Below are positions 1-6,632 of a stretch of 9,294 nucleotides of DNA, one piece after another; position 1 is the first letter of the stretch; each line of letters starts with the position of its first letter. Position numbers and translations under genes: made by a program. Location of the stretch: positions 1 to 9,294 of the forward strand of contig JABJPQ010000379.1 in assembly GCA_018663815.1 (NCBI GenBank), written 5' to 3'. Source of the stretch: Halobacteriovoraceae bacterium. GTDB taxonomy: Bacteria; Bdellovibrionota; Bacteriovoracia; Bacteriovoracales; Bacteriovoracaceae. Below the pieces are notes generated by a model that was not told the origin of the DNA, did no database searches, and saw nothing but the letters and a program-made list of their open reading frames with translations.

Positions 1-398
1 CTGGCATTGATATTAGCTCTGTTGCTGTAAAAAAATCACGTCTATTGGCCAAAGAGTATGGGGTTAAGATCAAGACGATCGTAGGTACCTTAGAAAAATA
101 TAAAATAAAGCAGGATTCCTTTGATGCTATTATTTGTTTCTATTTTGTTGATCGTAAATTAACCCAAAGGATGATTAGCTGGCTCAAGCCAGGTGGAGTC
201 CTTATTTACGAGGCTCACACAACAAAAGAGTTTGATAAAAAAGGTTCAAAAACGGAAAATATTGAATTCTACCTTAAGGCTCAAGAATTATTGAGTATGT
301 TTCCATCCATGTCAATTTTGAAGTTTGAAGAGCCAGTGCATGAGTCTGAGTTTCGTTCTAGTATCATCTTACAAAAGAAAAAAGCTGTTCGAAAATAG
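1..398 (+). CDS. Class I SAM-dependent methyltransferase, C-terminal part (5' end outside window)
   Basis: The frame is open from the left edge (first full codon at base 3) to TAG at 396-398, so the N-terminus is missing. The visible part begins with GIDIS, the end of strand 2 of a Rossmann-like methyltransferase fold, where the acidic residue normally binds the SAM ribose. Next come DSFDAIICFYF (the motif IV region) and SWLKPGGVLIYEA (the post-motif segment with the typical LKPGG turn). The glycine-rich SAM loop must lie just upstream of the window. The layout resembles small TehB/UbiE-like methyltransferases, but nothing visible identifies the substrate. A TTG at 45 could be read as a start, but it would cut through the fold, so I treat the gene as running in from the left. 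It is followed by 51 bp before the next gene on the same strand, and I see no hairpin terminator there. Confidence 0.85.
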   Translation, partial: GIDISSVAVKKSRLLAKEYGVKIKTIVGTLEKYKIKQDSFDAIICFYFVDRKLTQRMISWLKPGGVLIYEAHTTKEFDKKGSKTENIEFYLKAQELLSMFPSMSILKFEEPVHESEFRSSIILQKKKAVRK

Positions 399-411
399 TC
401 AAGAATATCTT

Positions 412-449
412 TTGCTTTTAAAAAATTAATAGCATGGCATAATAGTCTT
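412..449 (+). promoter_or_regulatory. Possible weak promoter just before the exported coiled-coil gene
   Basis: A CATAAT hexamer at 438-443 (five of six matches to the -10 consensus) ends six bases before the ATG at 450. A TTGCTT at 412-417 could act as a -35 box, but the 20-bp spacer is longer than usual. No Shine-Dalgarno-like purine run lies before this ATG, so a transcript starting near 450 would be almost leaderless. This is pattern matching only. Confidence 0.25.
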
Positions 450-1139
450 ATGCGGTTTTTCGTTTTAATCTTTCTTTTTATTTTTCCTATGTCTATTTTT
501 TCAAAGGACTATAAGCTTGCAGAAGATACAGTTGTCTTTTCTGGGAGAATTTCAAAAATTAATCGTATTGCAAAGTTAATGCGCATAAAAATTAAGTTTG
601 AAAATGCAAAGTTTATCACGAAAGATAATCGGATTGAAATTTGGAATGAGTCCTTTCCAGAACGTAAGTGCTATGGAGTTATTCAAGGAAGATCAAGTGA
701 TTATCTTTTGGTTGAAATACGTCAGTATAATAAGTGTGTAAAATCAATTCATTTTGCAGTTGGTAGTTACCTTCATATGTATAGCCCTGACTTAGAAAAT
801 AACATGCTCATCGCTAAAGACTTAATCAATATTTTACATAGAAAAAGAACTGCGCTGGATGTGCGACTTTTACGTCACAAGCAGGATATAGATAGTTATA
901 TTGAAAAAGTAGATGTGCTTAATAAACGCTATGAGAACTTACGTCAAAAGCTAGAGATTGAATGGCAAAATGAACTGGCTTCCTTAGAAGAAGATAAAAC
1001 AACAAGTTATCAAAGTTATACTCAAACGAAAGCCAAGTTACATGATTTACAATTTAAGTTGCAACAATATCGTATTAGAGACCAAAATCTTATTGAAGAT
1101 AGATGGTCGTTAGATCCAAAACTATATTATAAAAAATAG
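450..1139 (+). CDS. Exported protein of unknown function with beta-rich domain and C-terminal coiled coil
   Basis: I do not recognise this 229-residue protein. Residues 1-18 look like a Sec signal peptide (one Arg, then a hydrophobic stretch ending in SIFS), so it is probably periplasmic or surface-associated; no lipobox is seen. Residues about 25-112 alternate charged and hydrophobic residues in short beta-like strands. They hold the only two cysteines, C74 and C96, which could form a disulfide. Residues about 120-215 are Lys/Glu/Gln/Leu-rich and look like a long helix or coiled coil. ATG at 450 is chosen because it gives the full signal peptide and no start codon lies between it and the in-frame stop at 396. 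Its stop codon overlaps the ribosome binding site of the next gene, a peptide-binding lipoprotein, so it is probably co-transcribed with the transporter and may be a periplasmic accessory. That role is inference. Confidence 0.8.
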   Translation: MRFFVLIFLFIFPMSIFSKDYKLAEDTVVFSGRISKINRIAKLMRIKIKFENAKFITKDNRIEIWNESFPERKCYGVIQGRSSDYLLVEIRQYNKCVKSIHFAVGSYLHMYSPDLENNMLIAKDLINILHRKRTALDVRLLRHKQDIDSYIEKVDVLNKRYENLRQKLEIEWQNELASLEEDKTTSYQSYTQTKAKLHDLQFKLQQYRIRDQNLIEDRWSLDPKLYYKK

Positions 1140-1143
1140 GAGA
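1138..1143 (+). promoter_or_regulatory. Ribosome binding site for the solute-binding lipoprotein
   Basis: AGGAGA lies seven bases before the GTG at 1151 and supports that non-ATG start. It overlaps the TAG stop (1137-1139) of the preceding gene, which suggests coupled translation. Confidence 0.8.
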
Positions 1144-1150
1144 ATAGTAA

Positions 1151-2761
1151 GTGTTAAAGTTTTTTCTTTTTTTTATCATTTTTATCAATATGATTTCATG
1201 TCGACATGTACCCAAAGAAAACTCAGTCTTCTATCGTAATCTTGGTAATGAACCATCTGTTTTAAATCCGATTGGAAGTACTGATGCAGCCGCTACATCA
1301 GTACATGATTTAATTTATGAAACGTTATTAGTTAGGGATCTTGATACTTACGAATGGAAACCATCGTTGGCCACTGAGTGGAAGCTTTCTTCGGATAAGA
1401 TGAAGTATACTTTTAAATTGCGTAAAGGTGTTAAATGGCATGATGGTAAAGACTTCACAGCAAAAGACGTGAAGTTCTCCTTTGATATTATCTTTAAAGA
1501 TAAATTTAATACAGCTGCTATTAGGCCATACTTTACGGGTTTAAAAGAAGTGAAAATAATTGATGATTATACGGTTGAAATTATAGCAAAAGATAAAAAT
1601 TGGCAAAATTTTAATACAGCGGCTGAGTTGAGTGTTTATCCTAAACATTTTTATGAACAAGATAAAAAGAAAAGTTTTTTTAATAAGAACCTAATTGGCT
1701 CTGGACCGTATATTTTTGATTTATACACTAGAGGGAGTCGAATTTTACTACGAAAAAATCCTTTATGGTGGGGAGATACACTTATAAACCAACCAAAGTG
1801 GAAATTTCCAAAAGTTGTGCTTAGATTCTCGACGGATAGGAATGTTTCATTAGAAATGCTTAAAAAAGGATCTCTTGATTTTATGGGTCTCACAGCTGCA
1901 GAATTTTTGAAAAAAACCAATGGTGAGCAGTGGGGAAAATCAGTTCATAAAGTTAAAACGTTTAATAATTCCCCCAAAGGGTATAACTTTATTGGTTGGA
2001 ATTTAAAGCACCCTATTCTTAAGGATCGAAAAGTTAGAAAGGCTCTCTCTCATTTAGTGAATAGAAAATTAATGATTGAAAAATTTGAGTACGGTTATTC
2101 TGTTCCAGCAAAAGGTCCTATTTATCCTGGCTCTGCTTATACCGATAAATCTATTAAGGAACCACTGTATAGCACTAAAATAGCTCTGAAAATATTACGA
2201 AGTGCTGGGTGGAGCGATACCGATGGCGATAATATTCTCGACAAGATCATTGATGGCAAAAAAACAAAATTATCTATAACCATCATGGAACCAGCGGCTG
2301 GATTTATGAAGTATTTAACAGTTTTTAAAGAAGATGCAAAGAAGGCGGGAGTAGAAATCAATATAAAGTTAATCGAGTGGAACTCGTTTGTTAAACTACT
2401 TGAAGAAAGAAAGTTTGATGCTTGTAGGTTAGCGTGGAGTGCCGCGGTTGATTGGAATCCAATTCAAATTTGGCACTCAGACTCAATGAAGGGTGGATCA
2501 AATTTTGTTAGTTTCTCAAATAAGGAAGCTGATCGTCTTATGACTGCAGCGAAATATATTCATAACAAAGAAGAAAGAATCAAAATGCTTCGAAAGGTTG
2601 AGCGACTTATTGTTGAAGATTATCCCTATGTTTGGTTTTCCTATAAAGCATCTACTATGTACGGATATAACAATCGAATAAAAAGAGATAAAGATACTCT
2701 TAACTATAGCATTGGTACAAGTTATTGGAGTTTTAAATCTAAAATGAGAGAGGAGATTTAG
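1151..2761 (+). CDS. Peptide ABC transporter substrate-binding lipoprotein (SBP family 5)
   Basis: The 536-residue product has the normal length for the DppA/OppA family (SBP_bac_5). It should capture oligopeptides or similar solutes outside the inner membrane and pass them to the permeases encoded next. Residues 1-16 form a hydrophobic signal ending in MIS before Cys17, a plausible if non-ideal lipobox, so it is likely a lipid-anchored lipoprotein. Family hallmarks are NEPSVLNP (33-40), LATEWKLS (73-80), the block VKWHDGKDFTAKDVKFSFD (about 94-112), SGPY (184-187) and DRKVRKALSHLVNR (292-305). The segment around 206-243 (NQPKWKFP, then a D-x-x-V-S-L-E pattern and KKGSLDF) resembles E. coli YejA. 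This fits the YejB/YejE-like permeases, although YejA itself is longer and not a lipoprotein. A DTDGDNILD loop (356-364) resembles a calcium-type loop common in this family. The GTG start is supported by AGGAGA seven bases upstream. The stop overlaps the next start by one base. Confidence 0.93.
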   Translation: MLKFFLFFIIFINMISCRHVPKENSVFYRNLGNEPSVLNPIGSTDAAATSVHDLIYETLLVRDLDTYEWKPSLATEWKLSSDKMKYTFKLRKGVKWHDGKDFTAKDVKFSFDIIFKDKFNTAAIRPYFTGLKEVKIIDDYTVEIIAKDKNWQNFNTAAELSVYPKHFYEQDKKKSFFNKNLIGSGPYIFDLYTRGSRILLRKNPLWWGDTLINQPKWKFPKVVLRFSTDRNVSLEMLKKGSLDFMGLTAAEFLKKTNGEQWGKSVHKVKTFNNSPKGYNFIGWNLKHPILKDRKVRKALSHLVNRKLMIEKFEYGYSVPAKGPIYPGSAYTDKSIKEPLYSTKIALKILRSAGWSDTDGDNILDKIIDGKKTKLSITIMEPAAGFMKYLTVFKEDAKKAGVEINIKLIEWNSFVKLLEERKFDACRLAWSAAVDWNPIQIWHSDSMKGGSNFVSFSNKEADRLMTAAKYIHNKEERIKMLRKVERLIVEDYPYVWFSYKASTMYGYNNRIKRDKDTLNYSIGTSYWSFKSKMREEI

Positions 2762-3789
2762 TGTTACAGTATTTATTTAGAAGACTCATTTTAATGATTC
2801 CAACTTTGTTTGGAATCACAGTCGTCGTATTTTTTATTATTAATCTTGCACCTGGATCTCCTATTGAGCAAAAGTTACAAGCATTAAAATTTGCGGGATC
2901 AGCAGAGGGACATGAGTCTAGTTCTTCTAAAGGGAGTGCAACTGTATCAAATGAAATATTAGAAGCCTTAAAAAAGCAATATGGCTTTGATAAACCTGTT
3001 CATATTAGATATTGGATCTGGTTAAAAAATCTTTCTATCCTCGATTTTGGAGAGTCATTCACTTATGAGGAAGAAGTCACCTCGGTCATTATGAGTAAGT
3101 TTCCTGTTTCACTTCAATTTGGAATTATATCTCTCATCCTAAGTTACCTCATATCAATTCCACTCGGAGTTTATAAAGCCATAAAAGATGGAAGTAAGTT
3201 TGATTATTTTTCTAGTTTTTTACTTTTTGTTGCTTACGCAATTCCTGGGTTCATGCTTGGAATACTTTTAATCGTTTATCTTGCGGGGGGAAGTTTCTTA
3301 GATATTTTTCCTATAGGTGGGCTCTATTCCGATTTTTATGATGAAATGAATACCTGGGAGAAAATTGTTGATCGAGCGTATCACTTTGTTTTGCCAACGA
3401 TTTGTTACACGATTGGATCATACACAACGCTGACATTTTTAATGAAAAACTCATTGATGGAAGAAATTAGCAAAGACTATGTTAGAACGGCTAGGGCCAA
3501 AGGATTAAGCGAGAAGATAATATATCTTAAACATGCGCTGAGAAATGCACTCATTCCAATTGTTACGGGAATTGGGGGCTTCCTGGGTATTTTCTTTGCA
3601 GGCTCATTACTAATTGAAAAAGTTTTTCAGCTTGATGGAATAGGGTTATTGGGTTTTAGCTCAATTCTTTCTAGGGACTATAATGTTATTATGGGGCTTG
3701 TGTTTGTACAGGCCATTCTTATGCTTATTGGTAATATTATTTCAGATATTTGTTACGTGTTAGTAGATCCAAGGATTGATTTTAAATGA
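2761..3789 (+). CDS. yejB: Peptide ABC transporter permease, YejB type
   Basis: This 342-residue inner-membrane permease is one half of the transmembrane channel of a peptide importer. The first residues (LFRRLILMIPTLFGITVVVF) are the classic OppB/DppB first helix. It matches E. coli YejB better than DppB: YGFDKPVHIRY (74-84), SIPLGVYKAIKDGSKFD (132-148), YAIPGF and LAGGSF (159-179), FAGSLLIEKVF (279-289), and the ending VDPRIDF. A flexible Ser/Gly-rich stretch after helix 1 (about 46-64) is also a YejB trait. The cytoplasmic loop that docks on the ATPase is TARAKG and following residues (243-265). The GTG start is preceded by AGGAGA at 2751-2756 and overlaps the upstream TAG by one base; the 3' end overlaps the next ATG by four bases. 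In E. coli, YejABEF imports microcin C-like peptides. The substrate here is not known. Confidence 0.93.
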   Translation: MLQYLFRRLILMIPTLFGITVVVFFIINLAPGSPIEQKLQALKFAGSAEGHESSSSKGSATVSNEILEALKKQYGFDKPVHIRYWIWLKNLSILDFGESFTYEEEVTSVIMSKFPVSLQFGIISLILSYLISIPLGVYKAIKDGSKFDYFSSFLLFVAYAIPGFMLGILLIVYLAGGSFLDIFPIGGLYSDFYDEMNTWEKIVDRAYHFVLPTICYTIGSYTTLTFLMKNSLMEEISKDYVRTARAKGLSEKIIYLKHALRNALIPIVTGIGGFLGIFFAGSLLIEKVFQLDGIGLLGFSSILSRDYNVIMGLVFVQAILMLIGNIISDICYVLVDPRIDFK

Positions 3790-4808
3790 TAGAAAAAAGA
3801 ATTAAAAACGAACAAACTCTTAAAAAATGGCGAGCATTTAAAGCGCATAGAACAGGTTATTTTTCAATTTGGATTATTCTTATTGCATGCTTTTTTAGTT
3901 TTACAGCAGAGTTTTGGGCAAATTCAAAACCATTAGTGCTTAACTATGAAGGCAAAATATATTTTCCTGTTTTTAAAGAATATAGCGTTAAAGAATTTGG
4001 TGTTACAGATACATTGGCCATGGATTACAGAGAGTTAAAATTGCGAGAAGGGGATTGGGATTTATGGCCTATCATTGAGTGGGACCCATACGAATCAAAT
4101 AAAGATGTAGCTGAATATCCTTCAGCTCCCTCCGCTAAAAATATTTTGGGAACCGATGATAGAGGAAGAGATGTCTTAACAAGGTTGCTCTATGGCTTAC
4201 GTTACTCAATTGGATATGCTGTTTTAGTATGGTTGCTTACCTTTTTTATAGGAACAATCCTTGGAAGCTTACAAGGCTATTTTGGAGGGTGGTTTGATTT
4301 AATTATGCAAAGGATAACAGAGATCCTTAGTACTATCCCAACCTTGTTTTTACTTATCATTTTAATATCAATTTTTGAGCCAAGCTTAACACTTCTAATA
4401 TTAATCACCAGTATGTTTGGGTGGATTTTGATAAGTGTTTATATGCGTGCAGAATTTTTAAAAAATAGAAAGCGTGAATATGTTGAAGCAGCTCGCTCTA
4501 TAGGTGTGAGTAATTTTAAAATTATCACAAAACATATTTTACCAAATTCATTAGGACCAATTATTACATTTTCTCCTTTTGTCATCGCGGGAGGAATCAC
4601 TGGTTTAGCAGCACTTGATTATCTCGGTTTTGGTCTTGCGCCTCCAACTCCAAGTTGGGGAGAACTGCTGGCCCAAGCACAGAAAAATTTTACAATCGGT
4701 TGGTGGCTAGTGGTTTATCCATTTGCTTCGTTATTTATTATTTTGGTTTCATTCAACTTTATCGGTGAAGCGGTAAGGAATGCTCTAGATCCACATAAAA
4801 GAACTTAA
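3786..4808 (+). CDS. yejE: Peptide ABC transporter permease, YejE type
   Basis: This 340-residue second permease half of the importer is nearly the same length as E. coli YejE (341). The N-terminus WRAFKAHRTGYFSIWI (15-30) is followed by a large periplasmic loop with SKPLVLNYEGKIYFP (47-61), characteristic of YejE. LGTDDRGRDVLTRLLYG (121-137) is the OppC/DppC signature. The EAA loop that contacts the ATPase is EAARSIG at 234-240, continuing to ILPN at 251-254. LDYLGFGL (277-284) and FIGEAVRNALDP (325-336) are also family hallmarks. It starts inside the stop of yejB (ATGA overlap), with AAGGA at 3771-3775. No ATPase (yejF) gene follows; instead the stop overlaps the convergent regulator gene by four bases. 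The ATPase must come from elsewhere in the genome or be shared with another transporter. Confidence 0.93.
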   Translation: MIEKRIKNEQTLKKWRAFKAHRTGYFSIWIILIACFFSFTAEFWANSKPLVLNYEGKIYFPVFKEYSVKEFGVTDTLAMDYRELKLREGDWDLWPIIEWDPYESNKDVAEYPSAPSAKNILGTDDRGRDVLTRLLYGLRYSIGYAVLVWLLTFFIGTILGSLQGYFGGWFDLIMQRITEILSTIPTLFLLIILISIFEPSLTLLILITSMFGWILISVYMRAEFLKNRKREYVEAARSIGVSNFKIITKHILPNSLGPIITFSPFVIAGGITGLAALDYLGFGLAPPTPSWGELLAQAQKNFTIGWWLVVYPFASLFIILVSFNFIGEAVRNALDPHKRT

Positions 4809-5392
4809 CCTTTTAAATCTCTGAGTAATCTGGATAATGAAGGTGGTTGAATTCCAAGATATGAAGCAAGATAAGTTTTTGGAATACGGTTAATATCAAT
4901 ACGTCTATTATTCATAAACATGGTGAGTCTTTGTTTCGCATTAAATTGAACAAATTGTATTTCACGTTTCGTTTTAAATATATAGTTTCTAAGTAATACC
5001 TCACGATAAATATCATGCCATAATTTATCACGGTTCATGAGTTCTAAAAACTTTGAGTATTTAATTGCGAGGACTTCGCTATCTTCAAGCGCTTGAACTG
5101 AAACCATTGTTTTAGAGTTTTCTTGCCAGGATAAAAAGAAATCAAGTATGAATGATTTTTCAGGAATAAAAGAAAATGTTTTTTCTTCACCTTCGTGATC
5201 AATAAGATAAATTCTAAACAAGCCAGAGCTAACGATACCAACTTCATCACAATGATCAAAATGTTGAAAAAAGTGCTCTCCTTTTTTTATTTTTTTTAAG
5301 GTGAAAATCTCTTCTAAGGCAATCCAGTCAGAAATATTATTTGGGACTAATGACTGGAGGTAATCTTTAATGTGTGAATGTATATGCGTCAT
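4805..5392 (-). CDS. Crp/Fnr family transcriptional regulator
   Basis: The 195-residue protein has an N-terminal cyclic-nucleotide-binding-like beta barrel (about 25-115), a long dimerisation helix (about 115-155) and a C-terminal winged helix-turn-helix. The HTH is clear: IPKTYLASYLGIQPPSLSRL (170-189), the form common in Crp-like regulators of Bacteroidetes and related groups. The barrel has GLFRIYLID (57-65) but lacks the phosphate-binding cassette of E. coli Crp (the GE...R-S/T pattern), and there is no cysteine cluster as in Fnr; C48 is the only cysteine. It therefore probably does not bind cAMP in the usual way, and its signal is unknown. The ATG at 5392 is the only start codon after the in-frame stop just upstream; its ribosome binding site is weak. 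It lies 75 bp downstream of the protease gene on the same strand, where I see neither a clear promoter nor a terminator; the gap holds only a short palindrome (GCTTAAGC, 5409-5416). Targets cannot be read from the window. Confidence 0.88.
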   Translation of the reverse strand: MTHIHSHIKDYLQSLVPNNISDWIALEEIFTLKKIKKGEHFFQHFDHCDEVGIVSSGLFRIYLIDHEGEEKTFSFIPEKSFILDFFLSWQENSKTMVSVQALEDSEVLAIKYSKFLELMNRDKLWHDIYREVLLRNYIFKTKREIQFVQFNAKQRLTMFMNNRRIDINRIPKTYLASYLGIQPPSLSRLLRDLKG

Positions 5393-5467
5393 ATTTAATT
5401 TTTAGCGAGCTTAAGCCTTAAAGTCTAGTAAATAGTGAGAATTAGATGCTCGTTATAGGTAATAAAG

Positions 5468-6511
5468 CTATAATGGTTTTAACTTTGTTTTTACTTTTTT
5501 GTTTTTACCGTCGCGAATAAATTTGATTTCGATTTCTTCTCCGATTTTATACTTTCCGAGTTCATGATAAATATCATCCCTAGAGTTGACCTCTGTGTTA
5601 TTGATTTTTAAAATAACATCACCAATATAAATTCTTCCATAACGATCTCGCATCATTCCTTTAAGCCCTGCCTGCCCAGCAGCTCCCTCAGGGTCAACAA
5701 AAGAAAGTGCCACTCCCTTATCTCCAACATAGCGCTCTCTGACGTGATCCTCTAGAACTCCGATGGCCAGACCAGGCCTAATAATTTTTCCATGCTTAAT
5801 GAGTTGCGGTGCAATTCGACTAATGGAATCAATAGGAACAGAAAATCCAAGACCAGCATTTGAGCCCGAGCGAGAAACAATCATGGTATTCATTCCGACT
5901 ACTTCACCGCTAGAATTAAGGAGAGGTCCACCTGAATTACCTTGATTAATTGCGGTATCAGTCTGAATCATATCATGTATTTTTACCCCGCCAATTCCAT
6001 CAATTTTACGGCCTAGAGCAGATATAATTCCTTTAGAGATTGAGTGATCAAATCCGTAGGGGTTTCCAAGGGCAAGGGCCATCTGTCCTACTTGCAAATC
6101 TTTAGAGGAACCAATTTTTATCGGTGCTAAGTTATTAGGTATTTTATTGAGTTTTAAAACAGCAATATCATACTTTGGAGCAACGCCTACTACACTAGCT
6201 TTATATTGTTTTTTGTCGTTATTAAATGTTATGAGAAAGGAGTTTCCTCCTTGGATGACATGAAAGTTTGTGATGATATGTCCGCCTTTATCCCAGACAA
6301 AGCCTGTTCCTGTACCTTGGGGGACTTCAACTTTCCCATAGAAAAAACTATCAGCATGTTTAATATTTGCAACATTGACAACTGAGGGTACAGCTTTTTT
6401 GTAAGTTTCAATGACACGCTTTTCTGTTTCAAGTAGATCACTTGCAAAGCCCAGGTTTATAGTGGAGAGCGAAATAATTGAAATAAGGATAAAAGTGAAT
6501 TTCTTATGCAT
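5468..6511 (-). CDS. Secreted HtrA/Deg-family serine protease with one PDZ domain
   Basis: The 347-residue trypsin-like protease is predicted to act in the periplasm on damaged or misfolded proteins. Residues 1-23 form a Sec signal peptide with a good cleavage site after GFA. The catalytic triad is complete: His84 in TNFHVI, Asp115 in KYDIAVLKL and Ser193 in GNSGGPLL. A single PDZ domain covers about 245-345. With one PDZ it has the layout of DegS or Deg1 rather than DegP, which has two. GTGFVWDKGGHIITNFHVI (68-86) and RDRYGRIYIGDVI (288-300) closely resemble plant and cyanobacterial Deg1-type enzymes. Unlike DegS it appears to be released by signal peptidase rather than anchored, although cleavage is only predicted. 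The ATG at 6511 is preceded by an AAAGGA ribosome binding site on the minus strand. It is divergent from psd. Confidence 0.93.
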   Translation of the reverse strand: MHKKFTFILISIISLSTINLGFASDLLETEKRVIETYKKAVPSVVNVANIKHADSFFYGKVEVPQGTGTGFVWDKGGHIITNFHVIQGGNSFLITFNNDKKQYKASVVGVAPKYDIAVLKLNKIPNNLAPIKIGSSKDLQVGQMALALGNPYGFDHSISKGIISALGRKIDGIGGVKIHDMIQTDTAINQGNSGGPLLNSSGEVVGMNTMIVSRSGSNAGLGFSVPIDSISRIAPQLIKHGKIIRPGLAIGVLEDHVRERYVGDKGVALSFVDPEGAAGQAGLKGMMRDRYGRIYIGDVILKINNTEVNSRDDIYHELGKYKIGEEIEIKFIRDGKNKKVKTKLKPL

Positions 6512-6632
6512 ATAAAGTCCTTTATTTTATTTTACGAGACACAACTATTAGAGATATATTACTTAATAAAGTAAATTTTATCTACCAGCAAAAAGTAAAA
6601 TTTATGTCAAGATTTTGTTAACAAGGATAGAG
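6512..6632. promoter_or_regulatory. Divergent control region between the protease and psd
   Basis: These 121 bases must hold the promoters for both flanking genes. For psd (plus strand) the best pair is TTTACG at 6531-6536 and TATATT at 6555-6560 with an 18-bp spacer. For the protease (minus strand) the best pair is TTGCTG (6591-6586) and TATTAA (6568-6563) with a 17-bp spacer. A perfect TTGACA also lies on the minus strand at 6610-6605, but it has no -10 box at normal spacing; a TGGTAGATA extended -10 follows after 20 bp. Two nearly identical 14-mers (AAAGTAAATTTTAT at 6568-6581 and AAAGTAAAATTTAT at 6592-6605, one mismatch) start 24 bp apart and could be a regulator site. All of this is from consensus matching in AT-rich DNA. 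Confidence 0.45.
6623..6627 (+). promoter_or_regulatory. Ribosome binding site that sets the psd start
   Basis: AAGGA lies five bases before the ATG at 6633. The upstream in-frame TTG at 6615 has no comparable site, so the ATG is preferred. Confidence 0.75.

Noticed and set aside
45..398. Methyltransferase gene starting at TTG 45
   Set aside because: The frame is open to the left edge and the residues before the TTG (GIDIS and following) are a conserved part of the methyltransferase fold, so the start lies outside the window.
1167..1174. T8 tract near the start of the solute-binding lipoprotein gene as a phase-variation switch
   Set aside because: Runs of this length are frequent in such AT-rich DNA, and here the tract simply encodes hydrophobic signal-peptide residues.
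1651..1920. Minus-strand open frames inside the solute-binding protein gene (also 2137-2361)
   Set aside because: They lie wholly within a well-supported gene, have no ribosome binding site and show no recognisable protein features.
5763..5945. Plus-strand open frame inside the protease gene
   Set aside because: It is antisense to the conserved catalytic region of the protease and is best explained as a shadow frame.
6615..6632. TTG start for psd adding six residues
   Set aside because: No ribosome binding site precedes it, while ATG 6633 has AAGGA five bases upstream.
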